A DNA stretch of 64,000 bases from Sulfurospirillum diekertiae (GCF_011769985.2 NZ_CP039734.2:1178001-1242000); one strand, 5' to 3'; shown: positions 9,012-17,292, counted from the stretch's first letter. Program-made: numbers and translations. The notes: generated by a model not told the origin, from the letters alone.

Positions 9012-10037
9012 TTAAAAGATGGCACGAATGCGTTTTTGATATATGATGTAAGCAATGAAAAAAGTCAGTACAAAAACAATGATCGGTGCAAATTGTGGTT
9101 GCCATGTTGAGACTAACGTTGTCAACAGAAGGTACGTTGAGATCGTGACAAACATAGCAACATAAATACCACTTTTATTATAACGATAGGTCACAATACC
9201 AATGCTCAGTGCAATCAATGTTGAAGCCATGGGGAAGAGGGCTATGAGGAGGAAAAATGCAAGGTCATAGGCACGTCTTTGGTCGACAAAAACGCCACTC
9301 CAATACTCTTCAATACTCTGAATCGCACCAACAGGTGTTTTCGGATTAGAATTAAGATGCATCTCATCAAAATTGATCTGCTGAATGGTGTCTTTTGAAA
9401 ATTCAAAAATCTTACCTTTGTCAAGATTAAGTCTTAGAATACCTTTTTCATTATCGATCGCTGCTGTGGTAGCGACGATCAATTTTTCATCTTCATTTTC
9501 CATAGGTGCTTGGTAGAGTGTAACCCCGCTGTAGAGTTTAGTGTCATCGCTGTGTTCAATGTAAACGAGCCAATCAGCGAACTTTTGACCAAATTCATTG
9601 GCTTTGATATTAAATTTAGCTTCAGCTTTTTTGTATTCAATAAAATTGTTATTCAGTTGCTTTGAAATAGGAATCAGCACAAAAATATCCAGTAAAAGCA
9701 CCAAGGAGAGTCCTGATGCGAGCGTTAAAAAGAGCTGTGCTATTTTTTTAGGATTGTAGCCAAGGGTAAAGAGGACAATGGTCTCATTCTCTTTTGAAAG
9801 ATTAAAAAGAGTAATACACAGTGCAATAAAAAAAGTGATGGGAAGTGTGTAAACCATCGTTCTGGGTAAAAGATAAATATAGAGCGTGCCAAGTTCCAAG
9901 AAATTCATTTTAATAATCGCAGTAAGCGCTGCAATCTTAATGAAAAAGACAACGGAAGTGATAAAAAAAAGAATAAAAAATAAAGAGCTGAAGAGCTCAC
10001 TGAAGTGTTTTAAAAGATAACGACTGACTCTATTCAT
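9012..10037 (-). CDS. lptF: LptF/LptG family lipopolysaccharide export permease
   Basis: A 341-residue inner-membrane protein of the YjgP/YjgQ family. These proteins work with LptB to extract LPS from the inner membrane and pass it to the Lpt bridge. Three hydrophobic helices lie within the first 115 residues, then a soluble beta-jellyroll-like domain (about 125-245), then three C-terminal helices. The N-terminal pattern MNRVSRYLLKHF and the loop SKENETIVLFTLGYNPKKI are typical. The companion LptG is not in this window. The gene overlaps the prepilin peptidase gene by 8 nt. Whether it is LptF or LptG cannot be settled from this locus alone. Confidence 0.82.
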   Translation of the reverse strand: MNRVSRYLLKHFSELFSSLFFILFFITSVVFFIKIAALTAIIKMNFLELGTLYIYLLPRTMVYTLPITFFIALCITLFNLSKENETIVLFTLGYNPKKIAQLFLTLASGLSLVLLLDIFVLIPISKQLNNNFIEYKKAEAKFNIKANEFGQKFADWLVYIEHSDDTKLYSGVTLYQAPMENEDEKLIVATTAAIDNEKGILRLNLDKGKIFEFSKDTIQQINFDEMHLNSNPKTPVGAIQSIEEYWSGVFVDQRRAYDLAFFLLIALFPMASTLIALSIGIVTYRYNKSGIYVAMFVTISTYLLLTTLVSTWQPQFAPIIVFVLTFFIAYIIYQKRIRAIF

Positions 10038-10758
10038 AGATAAATTCCATTACATGTAAAATTGGTAGATCAAAAAACCACGTGATTAAAAGCCCTAAAG
10101 AGAGAAAGGGGATAAAGGGCAATTCATACCCGCGTTTACGTACAATAACAAAAGCAACAAGTGCAATTACGGCTGCTAGATAAATTGCCACAAGCCCAAG
10201 CTTGATACCAAGAAGTGCTCCTATGATACCCGCAATAATACTATCTGCTTCACCCATTGCCTCTTTTTTTGTCAGTGCTGAAACTAAGAAGCGTAAAAGG
10301 GTAAATGCACCCATCAATAAAAGTCCATTTTGAAATGATTGTAACGGTATAGCTGTACAAAAAGCAATCAAAAGTGCTGGTAAACTTAAGCTGTCTGGAA
10401 CGGCTTTATAGCGAAGATCAATAATACTAAGGGCAAGTAAAAGTGAAAAGATAGAACCCACCAAAAGAGTTTGTGTAAGATTTTCTAAATGAACATAGCA
10501 GAGTCCGTATATTACGGCTGAACTCAGTTCAACGAGGGGATATTGCATAGAAATTGAACTTTTGCAAAAAGCACATTTCCCCCGTAGTGCAAGCCATGAA
10601 ACAAGGGGTATGTTGTGATACCATTTAAGGGGATGCAAACAGTGTGGGCAGTGTGATGCAGGAAGAGAAATGCTCTCACCTTTGGGCAAACGCAAAATGG
10701 CTACGTTGAGAAACGATCCAATGCAGAGTCCAAAAAGTGTGATTAAAATAACTTCCAT
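10030..10758 (-). CDS. Prepilin peptidase, A24 family (PilD/GspO)
   Basis: A 242-residue polytopic aspartic protease that cleaves and N-methylates type IV prepilins or pseudopilins. The cytoplasmic zinc loop has two CxxC motifs (HCPHCLHPLKW and GKCAFCKSS), and family sequences NIPLVSWLALRG and YPLVELSSA follow. Catalytic Asp residues fit IIDLRYKAVPD and GEADSII. Around seven hydrophobic helices are visible. No pilin genes lie nearby, so the substrate set (type IV pili, type II secretion or competence pseudopili) is unknown. It overlaps lptF by 8 nt downstream. Confidence 0.92.
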   Translation of the reverse strand: MEVILITLFGLCIGSFLNVAILRLPKGESISLPASHCPHCLHPLKWYHNIPLVSWLALRGKCAFCKSSISMQYPLVELSSAVIYGLCYVHLENLTQTLLVGSIFSLLLALSIIDLRYKAVPDSLSLPALLIAFCTAIPLQSFQNGLLLMGAFTLLRFLVSALTKKEAMGEADSIIAGIIGALLGIKLGLVAIYLAAVIALVAFVIVRKRGYELPFIPFLSLGLLITWFFDLPILHVMEFIYE

Positions 10759-10764
10759 TACCTA

Positions 10765-11487
10765 CTAGCCCTTTAAATCTAATACTATATCGCTCAGATC
10801 AAAAAGAGGTGAAATCTCTTCTTGAAGAGTAATGTGTGTAATCATACCCAATTTAGGGCTCTCTTTTTGTAAATAATGGAAACTTTTTTCATACATCGTT
10901 GCCATCTGAAGTTTTGTTGGGCTTAAAATTCCCCGTAAGGGTCCAAGATGTTCCAATGCCATATAAAACAAAAGTGTTTCATCGCCTTGAACTTGGAATT
11001 GCAACATGACTTTTTTACCATCATGAGACAAAGGAAGATGAATCGTGGCTTTTGAAAGGGCGAGTAGCATGTAGCTTAACGTTTTAAACAGCGTTTTGGA
11101 AATGGTGTCATCACTCAGTTGTTTGAGTAAAAATGATTTAAAATCGTTATAGGAAAACGTTTTTGAGTCAAAAAAATGCTTATAATCAAGTGGCAAAAAA
11201 TACTCATCCTTTTCAAACAGTTGGGGCTGTTTATAAAGCGCTGAGATGGTAAGGATGCCCCCTTGTTTTTCTGAAAAATTTGCCCAATATTTTTGTCCCT
11301 CTTTGAGGTTCTTACTGCTTTTCGTTGTCAGCTCTTTGCGCCCAAGTTTGAGACGATAACGTGTAGCATCGATCTGTTTCATGACTTCGATGCTGACGGG
11401 TAAATTGGCATTAAAATTAATGCTTGAACTACTTGTGTGCCCGATGTCTGAGCCAAGACCCGCTAATTTTTGAAGTGTGGAGATCAT
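10765..11487 (-). CDS. Conserved-looking hypothetical protein, soluble
   Basis: A 240-residue protein without signal peptide or membrane helix. The N-terminus is Ser-rich and low complexity. A middle part (about 30-100) looks like beta strands, with LKLGRKELTTKSSKNLKEG and YWANFSEK. The C-terminal half is helical and ends in DLSDIVLDLKG. I do not recognise a family. The overall plan, with a variable N-terminus and a beta-rich region, loosely recalls flagellar hook-length-control-type proteins, but no motif supports that. It overlaps coaBC by 4 nt (ATGA arrangement) and sits 6 nt before the prepilin peptidase gene, so it is probably cotranscribed. Confidence 0.65.
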   Translation of the reverse strand: MISTLQKLAGLGSDIGHTSSSSINFNANLPVSIEVMKQIDATRYRLKLGRKELTTKSSKNLKEGQKYWANFSEKQGGILTISALYKQPQLFEKDEYFLPLDYKHFFDSKTFSYNDFKSFLLKQLSDDTISKTLFKTLSYMLLALSKATIHLPLSHDGKKVMLQFQVQGDETLLFYMALEHLGPLRGILSPTKLQMATMYEKSFHYLQKESPKLGMITHITLQEEISPLFDLSDIVLDLKG

Positions 11488-12695
11488 AGATGGCTACAGT
11501 GCTCCACAATCTGTTCAGCAATTTCAAATTTGCCAGCGAGTGAAAATTTTTGGACATGAGAGGGAGTAATAAAACTGATCTCATTTTTAGTGCTTCCAAA
11601 GTTATTTTGATCTTTTAAAACGTTGAGACACACGGCATCCAGCCCTTTTTTCTCCAGCATTTTTCCTGCATTTTCAAGTGCTTTGCTTTCGTCTATTTCT
11701 GCTTTAAAGCCAATGACTTTAAAATCGCGTTTGGGAAGCGAAGCAAGGACATCGACATTGCGTTTAAGCTCAAGGCTATAAGTTTCACCTAATTCTTCTT
11801 TTTTGAGCTTACCTTCATGTACTTTGATGGGTACATAATCACTGACTGCTGCAGCCATGAGCAAATACGGAGTTTTATCATTTTTGGTGACATATTGCAT
11901 TTGTGAAAGTAGGGCACTTTGAAGCTCGGTGGTACTCTTTACATGTAATGTGTTGATTGCGTTTATTTGGGGTGTTTCTCCGCTGCTAATGAGCGTCACA
12001 TTGGCTCCCCTTAGGAAAAAAGCGAGTGCAAGTGCTGAAGCTTGCTTTCCACTGGAAAAATTGGTGAGGCATCTTACATCATCGATCTTTTCCATTGTGC
12101 CACCACCGGTAATAATGACTTCTCGATCAGTCCAAAAAGCTTCTTTCAGAAGTAGTCTTGCACAGTGATAGAAAATTTGCTCAATGTCAGCAAGCGCACC
12201 TACCCCTTCATCGTTACAGGCAAGCAATTTGGATTGCGGTGCAACAATTTCGTATCCAAGAGAAGTGAGCTTTAAAAGGCTTTCCTGGGTAATGGGATTT
12301 AGCATCATATTGGTGTTTGCTGAAGGGGCAAGCACGATCGTTTTGGTAAAAGCAATCGCCGTTTGGGTTAAAAGATTGTCGGCAATGCCATGGGAAAGTT
12401 TATTGATAGTGTTCACCGAAGCGGGAGCTATGAGAAAAAGGTCTGCCCATTTGCCCGTATGAATGTGGCTAAGCCCTTCACTCCAGCTTTCGGTGTCTAC
12501 ATGTAAAACCTTGTTTTGACTGATGGTCTCAAAGGTAAGGGGAGCAATAAAACGTTTGGCATCTTCACTCATCAGTACCTTAACCTCAGCACCCGCTTTG
12601 ATAAAAAGTCGAGTTAGCTCTAAGGCTTTGTAAATGGCAATGCTTCCCGTCACACCTAAAAGGATTTTTTTTCCTGCAAGTTGATTATTTCGCAT
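11484..12695 (-). CDS. coaBC: Bifunctional phosphopantothenoylcysteine synthetase/decarboxylase
   Basis: A two-domain enzyme of coenzyme A synthesis. CoaC (about 1-180) is an FMN-dependent decarboxylase: KKILLGVTGSIAIYKALEL, the active-site His region LSHIHTGKWADLFLIAPAS and the substrate clamp APSANTNMM are visible. CoaB (about 185-400) ligates Cys to 4'-phosphopantothenate: ITGGGTMEKIDDVRCLTNFSSGKQ. I chose ATG 12695 (MRNNQLAGKK, 403 residues) because it directly precedes the conserved KKILLG strand and lies 5-6 nt after GGGAAA. A longer frame reaches back into glmU. The chosen start overlaps the glmU 3' end by 11 nt. Confidence 0.93.
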   Translation of the reverse strand: MRNNQLAGKKILLGVTGSIAIYKALELTRLFIKAGAEVKVLMSEDAKRFIAPLTFETISQNKVLHVDTESWSEGLSHIHTGKWADLFLIAPASVNTINKLSHGIADNLLTQTAIAFTKTIVLAPSANTNMMLNPITQESLLKLTSLGYEIVAPQSKLLACNDEGVGALADIEQIFYHCARLLLKEAFWTDREVIITGGGTMEKIDDVRCLTNFSSGKQASALALAFFLRGANVTLISSGETPQINAINTLHVKSTTELQSALLSQMQYVTKNDKTPYLLMAAAVSDYVPIKVHEGKLKKEELGETYSLELKRNVDVLASLPKRDFKVIGFKAEIDESKALENAGKMLEKKGLDAVCLNVLKDQNNFGSTKNEISFITPSHVQKFSLAGKFEIAEQIVEHCSHL

Positions 12696-13989
12696 CTTTT
12701 TTCCCGAAGAATTTGTAGAAGAATCCCTCAATAATTTTAAGAGGTTCACGGTTGATGGCTAAAGCGCCTTTTGGGATATTCTTTGTGACGGTAGTCCCTG
12801 AAGCGATGAGCACATCATCTTCAATGGTAACAGGGGCAACCAGTTGTGAGTCGCTACCTACAAAGACGTTTTTGCCGATGATTGTTTGGTATTTTGCTTT
12901 GCCATCGTAATTACATGTAATCGTTCCACATCCAATGTTCGTTCCCTCATCAATGATGGCGTCACCTAAGTAGCTGAGATGCCCCGCTTTGACGCCTTTG
13001 AGCGTTGATTTTTTGATCTCAACAAAATTTCCGATGTGCGTATCTTCGATATGTGAGTCAGGGCGAACACGTGCCATTGGCCCAATGTCAGAATTTTTGA
13101 TGACACTTTTTTCAATGACGGAGTGCGCTTTGATGTGCGCATTTTCAAGCACGGTGCCTTTAAGTAAAGTCACACCGTTTTCAAGTTTGCATTCTCCGCT
13201 CATCTGCACATCTGTTTCAATGTAGATGGTGTGAGGTAAGCGCATACTCACCCCTTGCTCCATAAAACGGCGTTTAATGCGCTCTTGCATGAGCTCTTCC
13301 GCTTGGGAGAGATGGTACTTGGAGTTGACACCCATAAAGGTTGCTTCATCGACGAACAGCGCTTTAACACTTTTTTTCTCGGCATTGGCTAAAGCAATAA
13401 GGTCGGTGATGTAATACTCTTTTTGGCTGTTGTGATTGGAAAGCTTTGGAAGATTTTCGTTTAAAAAGTTGGTTTTAAAAAGATAAACGCCTGCATTGAC
13501 CGCCGTTACTTTTTTCTCTTCCGCACTAGCGTCTTTCTCTTCAACGATCTTTTGCACGTTTAAAGACTCATCCATGATGACACGCCCATAACCAAAAGGT
13601 TCTTTACATGTAAACGCACTCATTACAACGTCCGCATCCAAATATGTAAAATTTTGCATATTTTGAGCTTCCAAAAGTGGCATATCGCCATTGAGTACGA
13701 GTAAATGCTCATATTTTGGTTTTACGCCACGAATTGCACCGCCCGTACCTGGGAAGTTTTGATGGTCTTGTATGCTATAGTGGATATTGGAAAAGTAACG
13801 ATTCATTTTTTCTTGGACAAGGTCTGCTTGGTGGTATAAAATGACATGAATGTCGTCACTGACCTTTTGAGATTCTTTGATGATGTGATACAGCATTTCA
13901 AAACCGCTGATCTCATGAAGGACTTTAGGTAAGCTTGATTTCATCCGTGTTCCAAGCCCAGCAGCCATAATTGCAATCGAAATATTCAT
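12685..13989 (-). CDS. glmU: Bifunctional UDP-GlcNAc pyrophosphorylase/GlcN-1-P acetyltransferase
   Basis: A 434-residue cytosolic enzyme making UDP-GlcNAc for peptidoglycan and LPS. The N-terminal uridyltransferase has the nucleotide-binding motif MAAGLGTRMKS, GTGGAI, NGDMPLL and EEKDAS. The C-terminal left-handed beta helix has hexapeptide repeats (IGPMARVRPDSHIEDTHIG) and the acetyltransferase region SYLGDAIIDEGTNIGCGT. ATG 13989 is preferred over an in-frame TTG six codons upstream because it starts MNISIAIMAAG and has AGGA upstream. It is the first gene of the minus-strand run that continues into coaBC. The window holds TTACATGTAA palindromes at 12911 and 13603 within this gene. Confidence 0.96.
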   Translation of the reverse strand: MNISIAIMAAGLGTRMKSSLPKVLHEISGFEMLYHIIKESQKVSDDIHVILYHQADLVQEKMNRYFSNIHYSIQDHQNFPGTGGAIRGVKPKYEHLLVLNGDMPLLEAQNMQNFTYLDADVVMSAFTCKEPFGYGRVIMDESLNVQKIVEEKDASAEEKKVTAVNAGVYLFKTNFLNENLPKLSNHNSQKEYYITDLIALANAEKKSVKALFVDEATFMGVNSKYHLSQAEELMQERIKRRFMEQGVSMRLPHTIYIETDVQMSGECKLENGVTLLKGTVLENAHIKAHSVIEKSVIKNSDIGPMARVRPDSHIEDTHIGNFVEIKKSTLKGVKAGHLSYLGDAIIDEGTNIGCGTITCNYDGKAKYQTIIGKNVFVGSDSQLVAPVTIEDDVLIASGTTVTKNIPKGALAINREPLKIIEGFFYKFFGKKDAK

Positions 13990-14103
13990 AAAGTGTGTTC
14001 CTAACAATCAGATGAAATCTATTTTAACGAAAAGTTGTTTAAAGATTAAAACGTTTTTAACGCAAAACCAACTAAAATCATAAATCTACTACGAGGAATC
14101 TAT

Positions 14104-14847
14104 TTGAAGAATATGAAGAGAATTTTACTTTTACTATTGATCTGTATGACACCGATGGCTTTTGGCGCCGATACAATCCCTACAGTCAATCTCTCTTTAA
14201 GCGCACCTAATTCGCCACAACAGTTAGTTACAAGTCTTAACCTTCTTGTTGTTCTTACCATTTTAGTTCTCGCACCTTCACTTATTTTTATGATGACCAG
14301 TTTCTTACGCCTTTTGATCGTCTTTTCTTTCTTGCGTCAAGCACTGGGAACACAGCAAATGCCACCTTCTCAAGTGATGGTCTCTCTAGCGATGATTTTG
14401 ACGTTTTTCATTATGGAACCGGTGATGAATGAGTCCTATGAGAACGCAATTAAGCCTTATTTGGCGGAGAAGATGAGCTATCAAGAGGCCTTTGAAAAAG
14501 GCTCTGCTCCTTTTAAAGCCTTTATGATTCGCAATACACGTGAAAAAGATTTGGCGCTTTTCTTTCGTATTCGTAACCTTGAAAATCCCAAAAATATTGA
14601 AGATGTCCCCTTAACCGTTGCCATGCCTGCGTTTATGATCAGTGAGCTTAAAACCGCTTTTGAGATCGGCTTTTTACTCTATTTGCCATTCCTCGTCATC
14701 GACATGGTTGTCAGTTCCGTTTTGATGAGTATGGGTATGATGATGTTACCGCCTGTTATGATCTCCTTACCGTTTAAATTGCTTATTTTTGTCCTCGTTG
14801 ATGGTTGGAATTTGCTGGTGCAAAAACTCGTGGAGAGCTTCCATTAA
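14104..14847 (+). CDS. fliP: Flagellar type III export apparatus protein FliP
   Basis: A 247-residue inner-membrane component of the FliPQR export gate. An N-terminal signal peptide (RILLLLLICMTPMAFGA) is followed by TILVLAPSLIFMMTSFLRL, the signature RQALGTQQMPPSQV, and the C-terminal motif GMMMLPPVMISLPFKLLIFVLVDGW. The start is TTG 14104, 7 nt after GAGGA; an ATG at 14113 is the alternative. The gene stands apart from other flagellar genes here. A sugar-phosphate mutarotase gene overlaps its 3' end. Confidence 0.95.
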   Translation: MKNMKRILLLLLICMTPMAFGADTIPTVNLSLSAPNSPQQLVTSLNLLVVLTILVLAPSLIFMMTSFLRLLIVFSFLRQALGTQQMPPSQVMVSLAMILTFFIMEPVMNESYENAIKPYLAEKMSYQEAFEKGSAPFKAFMIRNTREKDLALFFRIRNLENPKNIEDVPLTVAMPAFMISELKTAFEIGFLLYLPFLVIDMVVSSVLMSMGMMMLPPVMISLPFKLLIFVLVDGWNLLVQKLVESFH

Positions 14848-15655
14848 CACGCAATACCTGACAACCACAGCGTTGGGGTTTGAACTTCACCATCCTTTGT
14901 TTGATGCGACTATTTTAAAACAAGGTGCGCAACTGATCCATTTTCAGCCTAAAGAGGGCGAACCACTCTTTTGGTGTGCCGATCTTTCTACCTTTGAAAA
15001 AGGCAAGGCTTTTCGTGGTGGCGTTCCTCTGTGTTGGCCATGGTTTGGAAAAGCAGGTATTCCCTCTCATGGATTTGCACGTATTGTTGAATGGACATTA
15101 CTCTCGTATGTCGAAAAAGAAGAGGGTATCAAGCTCGTGTTTGAACTGTGTGATACAGCGTTTACACGTACTATTTGGCCTTACGCGTTTAACACACACC
15201 TTACGATGGTATTAGGAGAAGAGGTTGAACTCTCTTTACATGTAAAGGCAGATAAAGAGAGCACCGCAGCACTTCATTCTTATTTTACATGTAAAGATAT
15301 TAACGATGTCAATGTGAGGGGACTCGGTCTCACCTACATTGACGCTTTGCTCGGTGGAAAGCCGTGTGAAGAAGACAATACACCTTTACATGTAAATTAT
15401 GCGATTGATCGTATCTATACCCATCCTGATGCCAAAACGACTCTCCAAGAAAAAGAGCGGACGATCACCATTACGCATAAAAATCACAGTGATGTGGTTG
15501 TGTGGAATCCATGGCTGGAAGGTAGTGCAAAACTTTCTGATATGAATGAAAATGACTATACGAAAATGCTCTGCATTGAGAGTGCTCGAATCACAAAACC
15601 TTTAATGTGCGATGATCACTTACATGTAACGATACAGGTTGAGCGTTTTTCCTAA
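14801..15655 (+). CDS. D-hexose-6-phosphate mutarotase-like protein
   Basis: About 270-285 residues with the galactose-mutarotase-like beta-sandwich fold of the YeaD group, which interconverts anomers of hexose 6-phosphates. Visible features are FRGGVPLCWPWFGK, GIPSHGFARIVEW, the Glu/Trp segment VVWNPW and the C-terminal LCIESARI. The start is unclear. ATG 14801 lies deep inside fliP; the family-like sequence begins only at about YLTTTALGFEL. An ATT at 14843, overlapping the fliP TAA as ATTAA and about 7 nt after GGAG, could be the true start. The gene contains four copies of the TTACATGTAA palindrome (15235, 15284, 15385, 15620). Confidence 0.82.
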   Translation: MVGICWCKNSWRASINTQYLTTTALGFELHHPLFDATILKQGAQLIHFQPKEGEPLFWCADLSTFEKGKAFRGGVPLCWPWFGKAGIPSHGFARIVEWTLLSYVEKEEGIKLVFELCDTAFTRTIWPYAFNTHLTMVLGEEVELSLHVKADKESTAALHSYFTCKDINDVNVRGLGLTYIDALLGGKPCEEDNTPLHVNYAIDRIYTHPDAKTTLQEKERTITITHKNHSDVVVWNPWLEGSAKLSDMNENDYTKMLCIESARITKPLMCDDHLHVTIQVERFS

Positions 15656-15671
15656 TCTCCAATGCAAATAT

Positions 15672-15700
15672 TTTACAATACTTACCTAAAGTATTGTAAA
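15672..15700. promoter_or_regulatory. Perfect 12-bp inverted repeat, probable repressor operator
   Basis: TTTACAATACTT (15672-15683) and its exact reverse complement AAGTATTGTAAA (15689-15700) are separated by 5 nt. It lies 63 nt upstream of the quinone reductase gene and just upstream of a TATAAT (15723-15728), where a repressor would cover the upstream promoter region. No T-run follows, so a terminator is unlikely. Redox-responsive HxlR or MarR family regulators bind sites of this kind upstream of such reductases; that assignment is inference. Confidence 0.65.
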
Positions 15701-15722
15701 GATAAATTAAGTATATTACGTC

Positions 15723-15728
15723 TATAAT
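15723..15728 (+). promoter_or_regulatory. Candidate -10 box of the mdaB-type gene
   Basis: A perfect TATAAT 34 nt before the start codon at 15763, downstream of the inverted repeat at 15672-15700. No clear -35 box is seen, which is normal for the main sigma factor of Campylobacterota. Confidence 0.5.
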
Positions 15729-15762
15729 ATTCCTCAATAAACAACAAAAAAAAGGAAATGCG

Positions 15763-16353
15763 ATGAAAAATGTACTGATCATCAACGGTCATCAATACTA
15801 TGAACATGTAGCAGAGGGAAAACTCACACAGTTTTACATCGATACGGCGACAGAATTCTTTCACAAAGAGGGCTATGCCATCAAGCACAGTGTTGTCGAG
15901 AGTGACTATAGCGTTAAAGAAGAAGTCGAAAAGTTTGCATGGGCCGATATTATCCTTTTTCAATTTCCAACGTATTGGATGGGCGTGCCTTGGATGACAA
16001 AAAAATATATCGATGAGATTTTTTCAGCAGGGCAAGGAACGGTGACGTATGAGAGTGATGGCAGAACCAGAAGTGATGCAACAAAACGTTATGGAAGTGG
16101 CGGTTTGATGCAAGGTAAAACGTATATGCTCTCCATCACCTATAACTGTCCAACGAGTGAATTTAGCAATAAAGAGGGCTTTTTTGAAGGGCTTAGCCTT
16201 GATGAAGCCAATGTTGCCACGCACAAAACCTTTCAATTTTGTGGCGCAGAACCTTTAAAAACTTTCTCAGTTCATGACATTTTCAAAGGTGATTTGGATT
16301 TAGCAAAAGAAAAAGTACGTTTTCACGCGCATTTAGAAAAAACCTTCAAATAA
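15763..16353 (+). CDS. mdaB: MdaB-type NAD(P)H:quinone oxidoreductase
   Basis: A 196-residue flavodoxin-fold protein of the MdaB family, which reduces quinones by two electrons with NADPH and FAD and protects against oxidative stress in Helicobacter. Family motifs include KNVLIINGHQYY at the N-terminus, the flavin-binding stretch FQFPTYWMGVPWMTKKYIDE, the segment YGSGGLMQGKTYMLS, and the late CGAEPLKTFSVHDI. The start ATG 15763 follows AAAGGAAATGCG. It is monocistronic: an operator-like inverted repeat and a -10 box lie upstream and a hairpin terminator downstream. Control by a redox-sensing repressor is likely. Confidence 0.88.
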   Translation: MKNVLIINGHQYYEHVAEGKLTQFYIDTATEFFHKEGYAIKHSVVESDYSVKEEVEKFAWADIILFQFPTYWMGVPWMTKKYIDEIFSAGQGTVTYESDGRTRSDATKRYGSGGLMQGKTYMLSITYNCPTSEFSNKEGFFEGLSLDEANVATHKTFQFCGAEPLKTFSVHDIFKGDLDLAKEKVRFHAHLEKTFK

Positions 16354-16360
16354 CGCTTAG

Positions 16361-16382
16361 GGTGGCGTGATTTCATGCCACC
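16361..16382. terminator. Bidirectional hairpin terminator
   Basis: GGTGGCGTG and CATGCCACC form a 9-bp stem with one mismatch or wobble around the loop ATTT. T-rich sequence follows on the plus strand. It separates the convergent mdaB-type gene and the hypothetical gene ending at 16390. Confidence 0.6.
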
Positions 16383-16389
16383 ATCTTCT

Positions 16390-16908
16390 TTACATGTAAA
16401 GATCAAACCCCTGTTGCTGCTTTAAAATACGATCAAACAATTTTTGTGCTTTTTGGAGCATTTTTTCGTTTTGATTGTGCGATTGTTCTAAAATTTTGTC
16501 CAACGATTTAAGTAGACTATCATTGAGGTAATTTTGGGTATTGAGATCTTTTGTTTTCGGTAAGATCGTGTTAATATCAAAAGCGGTATTGGTGGTGGTT
16601 GCATCTTCTGAAGAGGAAGATTGAACTGTTTTAAAGTATTCGTCCAGTTTAGGTTGAATGGTTTTCATCGCAGCATCAATCTCTTTTTGATCGTTAGCAT
16701 CAATGCCATTTCCTTTGTAATGAAACTGATAGCCATAGGCATGAGAAAGTGACAGAATCGTCGTTTGCGTGGTATCACTCTGTTCTTGGGAAACACTCAT
16801 TGAGCGATCATCATACAAACTAAGGTCAATGACATCACCACTGCTGGTTTGAAATGAAAAACCAAAATGGTTTGAACTGTTGTAATTATTTGCCCCTATG
16901 GTTTGCAT
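16390..16908 (-). CDS. Hypothetical protein with helical C-terminus
   Basis: A 172-residue protein with no signal peptide or membrane segment. The first 90 residues are Ser/Thr/Asn-rich with short beta-like stretches (FGFSFQTSSGDVIDLSLYDD). The segment GIDANDQKEIDAAMKTIQP resembles calcium-loop-like text, but no EF-hand can be claimed. The C-terminus is amphipathic, probably coiled coil (LEQSHNQNEKMLQKAQKLFDRI). Start ATG 16908 follows AGGGGGCAACTT. Its last codons and stop, TAC ATG TAA, sit within a TTTACATGTAAA palindrome. I do not recognise the family. Confidence 0.65.
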   Translation of the reverse strand: MQTIGANNYNSSNHFGFSFQTSSGDVIDLSLYDDRSMSVSQEQSDTTQTTILSLSHAYGYQFHYKGNGIDANDQKEIDAAMKTIQPKLDEYFKTVQSSSSEDATTTNTAFDINTILPKTKDLNTQNYLNDSLLKSLDKILEQSHNQNEKMLQKAQKLFDRILKQQQGFDLYM

Positions 16909-16959
16909 AAGTTGCCCCCTTATTTAAACGTAATAGCAAATCGGCATAATGAAAATTTT

Positions 16960-17271
16960 TTAAATGGTAATAAGACAGTCGAGTTTATTCTGTACGGATT
17001 CAATTTTTTGGTGCATACCATCTTCTCGGTTGGGTCTTATGTCAAATTTCAAACAGGCATACACGCGTCCACAGGCTTCTAAGAGCGCATAAGCCTCTTC
17101 AATCAGTTTAAGCGCTTCACGCATTGTTGGTGTCTCAACCACCGTACTCATCGGTGTAAGCTTGTAACTATAACCACTTTCATGAACCATTTTGACGATG
17201 CGTGCGACATCACCACTTTTACTGCCTTCTCCCTCTAGAGGGAACATACTAAATTCCATTAAAACGGACAT
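16960..17271 (-). CDS. MTH1187 family thiamine-binding protein
   Basis: A 103-residue ferredoxin-fold protein of the MTH1187/YkoF-like (DUF77) family, whose members bind thiamine or related ligands as oligomers. The N-terminus MSVLMEFSMFPL, the centre SYKLTPMSTVVETPTM and the C-terminal VYACLKFDIRPNRE match the family layout. Start ATG 17271 follows GGAAAAAAT. A TTTACATGTAAA palindrome fills half of the 21-nt gap to the upstream membrane-protein gene. The family call is good; the cellular role is poorly known. Confidence 0.85.
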   Translation of the reverse strand: MSVLMEFSMFPLEGEGSKSGDVARIVKMVHESGYSYKLTPMSTVVETPTMREALKLIEEAYALLEACGRVYACLKFDIRPNREDGMHQKIESVQNKLDCLITI

Positions 17272-17292
17272 ATTTTTTCCTTTACATGTAAA

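Larger units (their letters stand above)
15235..17292. repeat. Densest cluster of the TTTACATGTAAA palindrome (6 copies)
   Basis: Copies lie at 15235-15246, 15284-15295, 15385-15396, 15620-15629 (10-bp core only), 16389-16400 and 17281-17292. Other perfect 12-bp copies in the window are at 634, 3100, 8605, 13603, 19723, 29828, 33806, 37701, 41439, 45107 and 62083. Copies with only the TTACATGTAA core are at 5112, 10050, 11939, 12911, 22836, 23938, 31331, 32038, 34402 and 40162. The palindrome occurs inside genes on both strands, read as LHVK/N or FTCK, and in gaps between genes. Function unknown. Confidence 0.9.

Noticed and set aside
15672..15700. A rho-independent terminator for the mutarotase gene
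   Set aside because: The stem is AT-rich with no following T-run, and its position over the next promoter fits an operator better.
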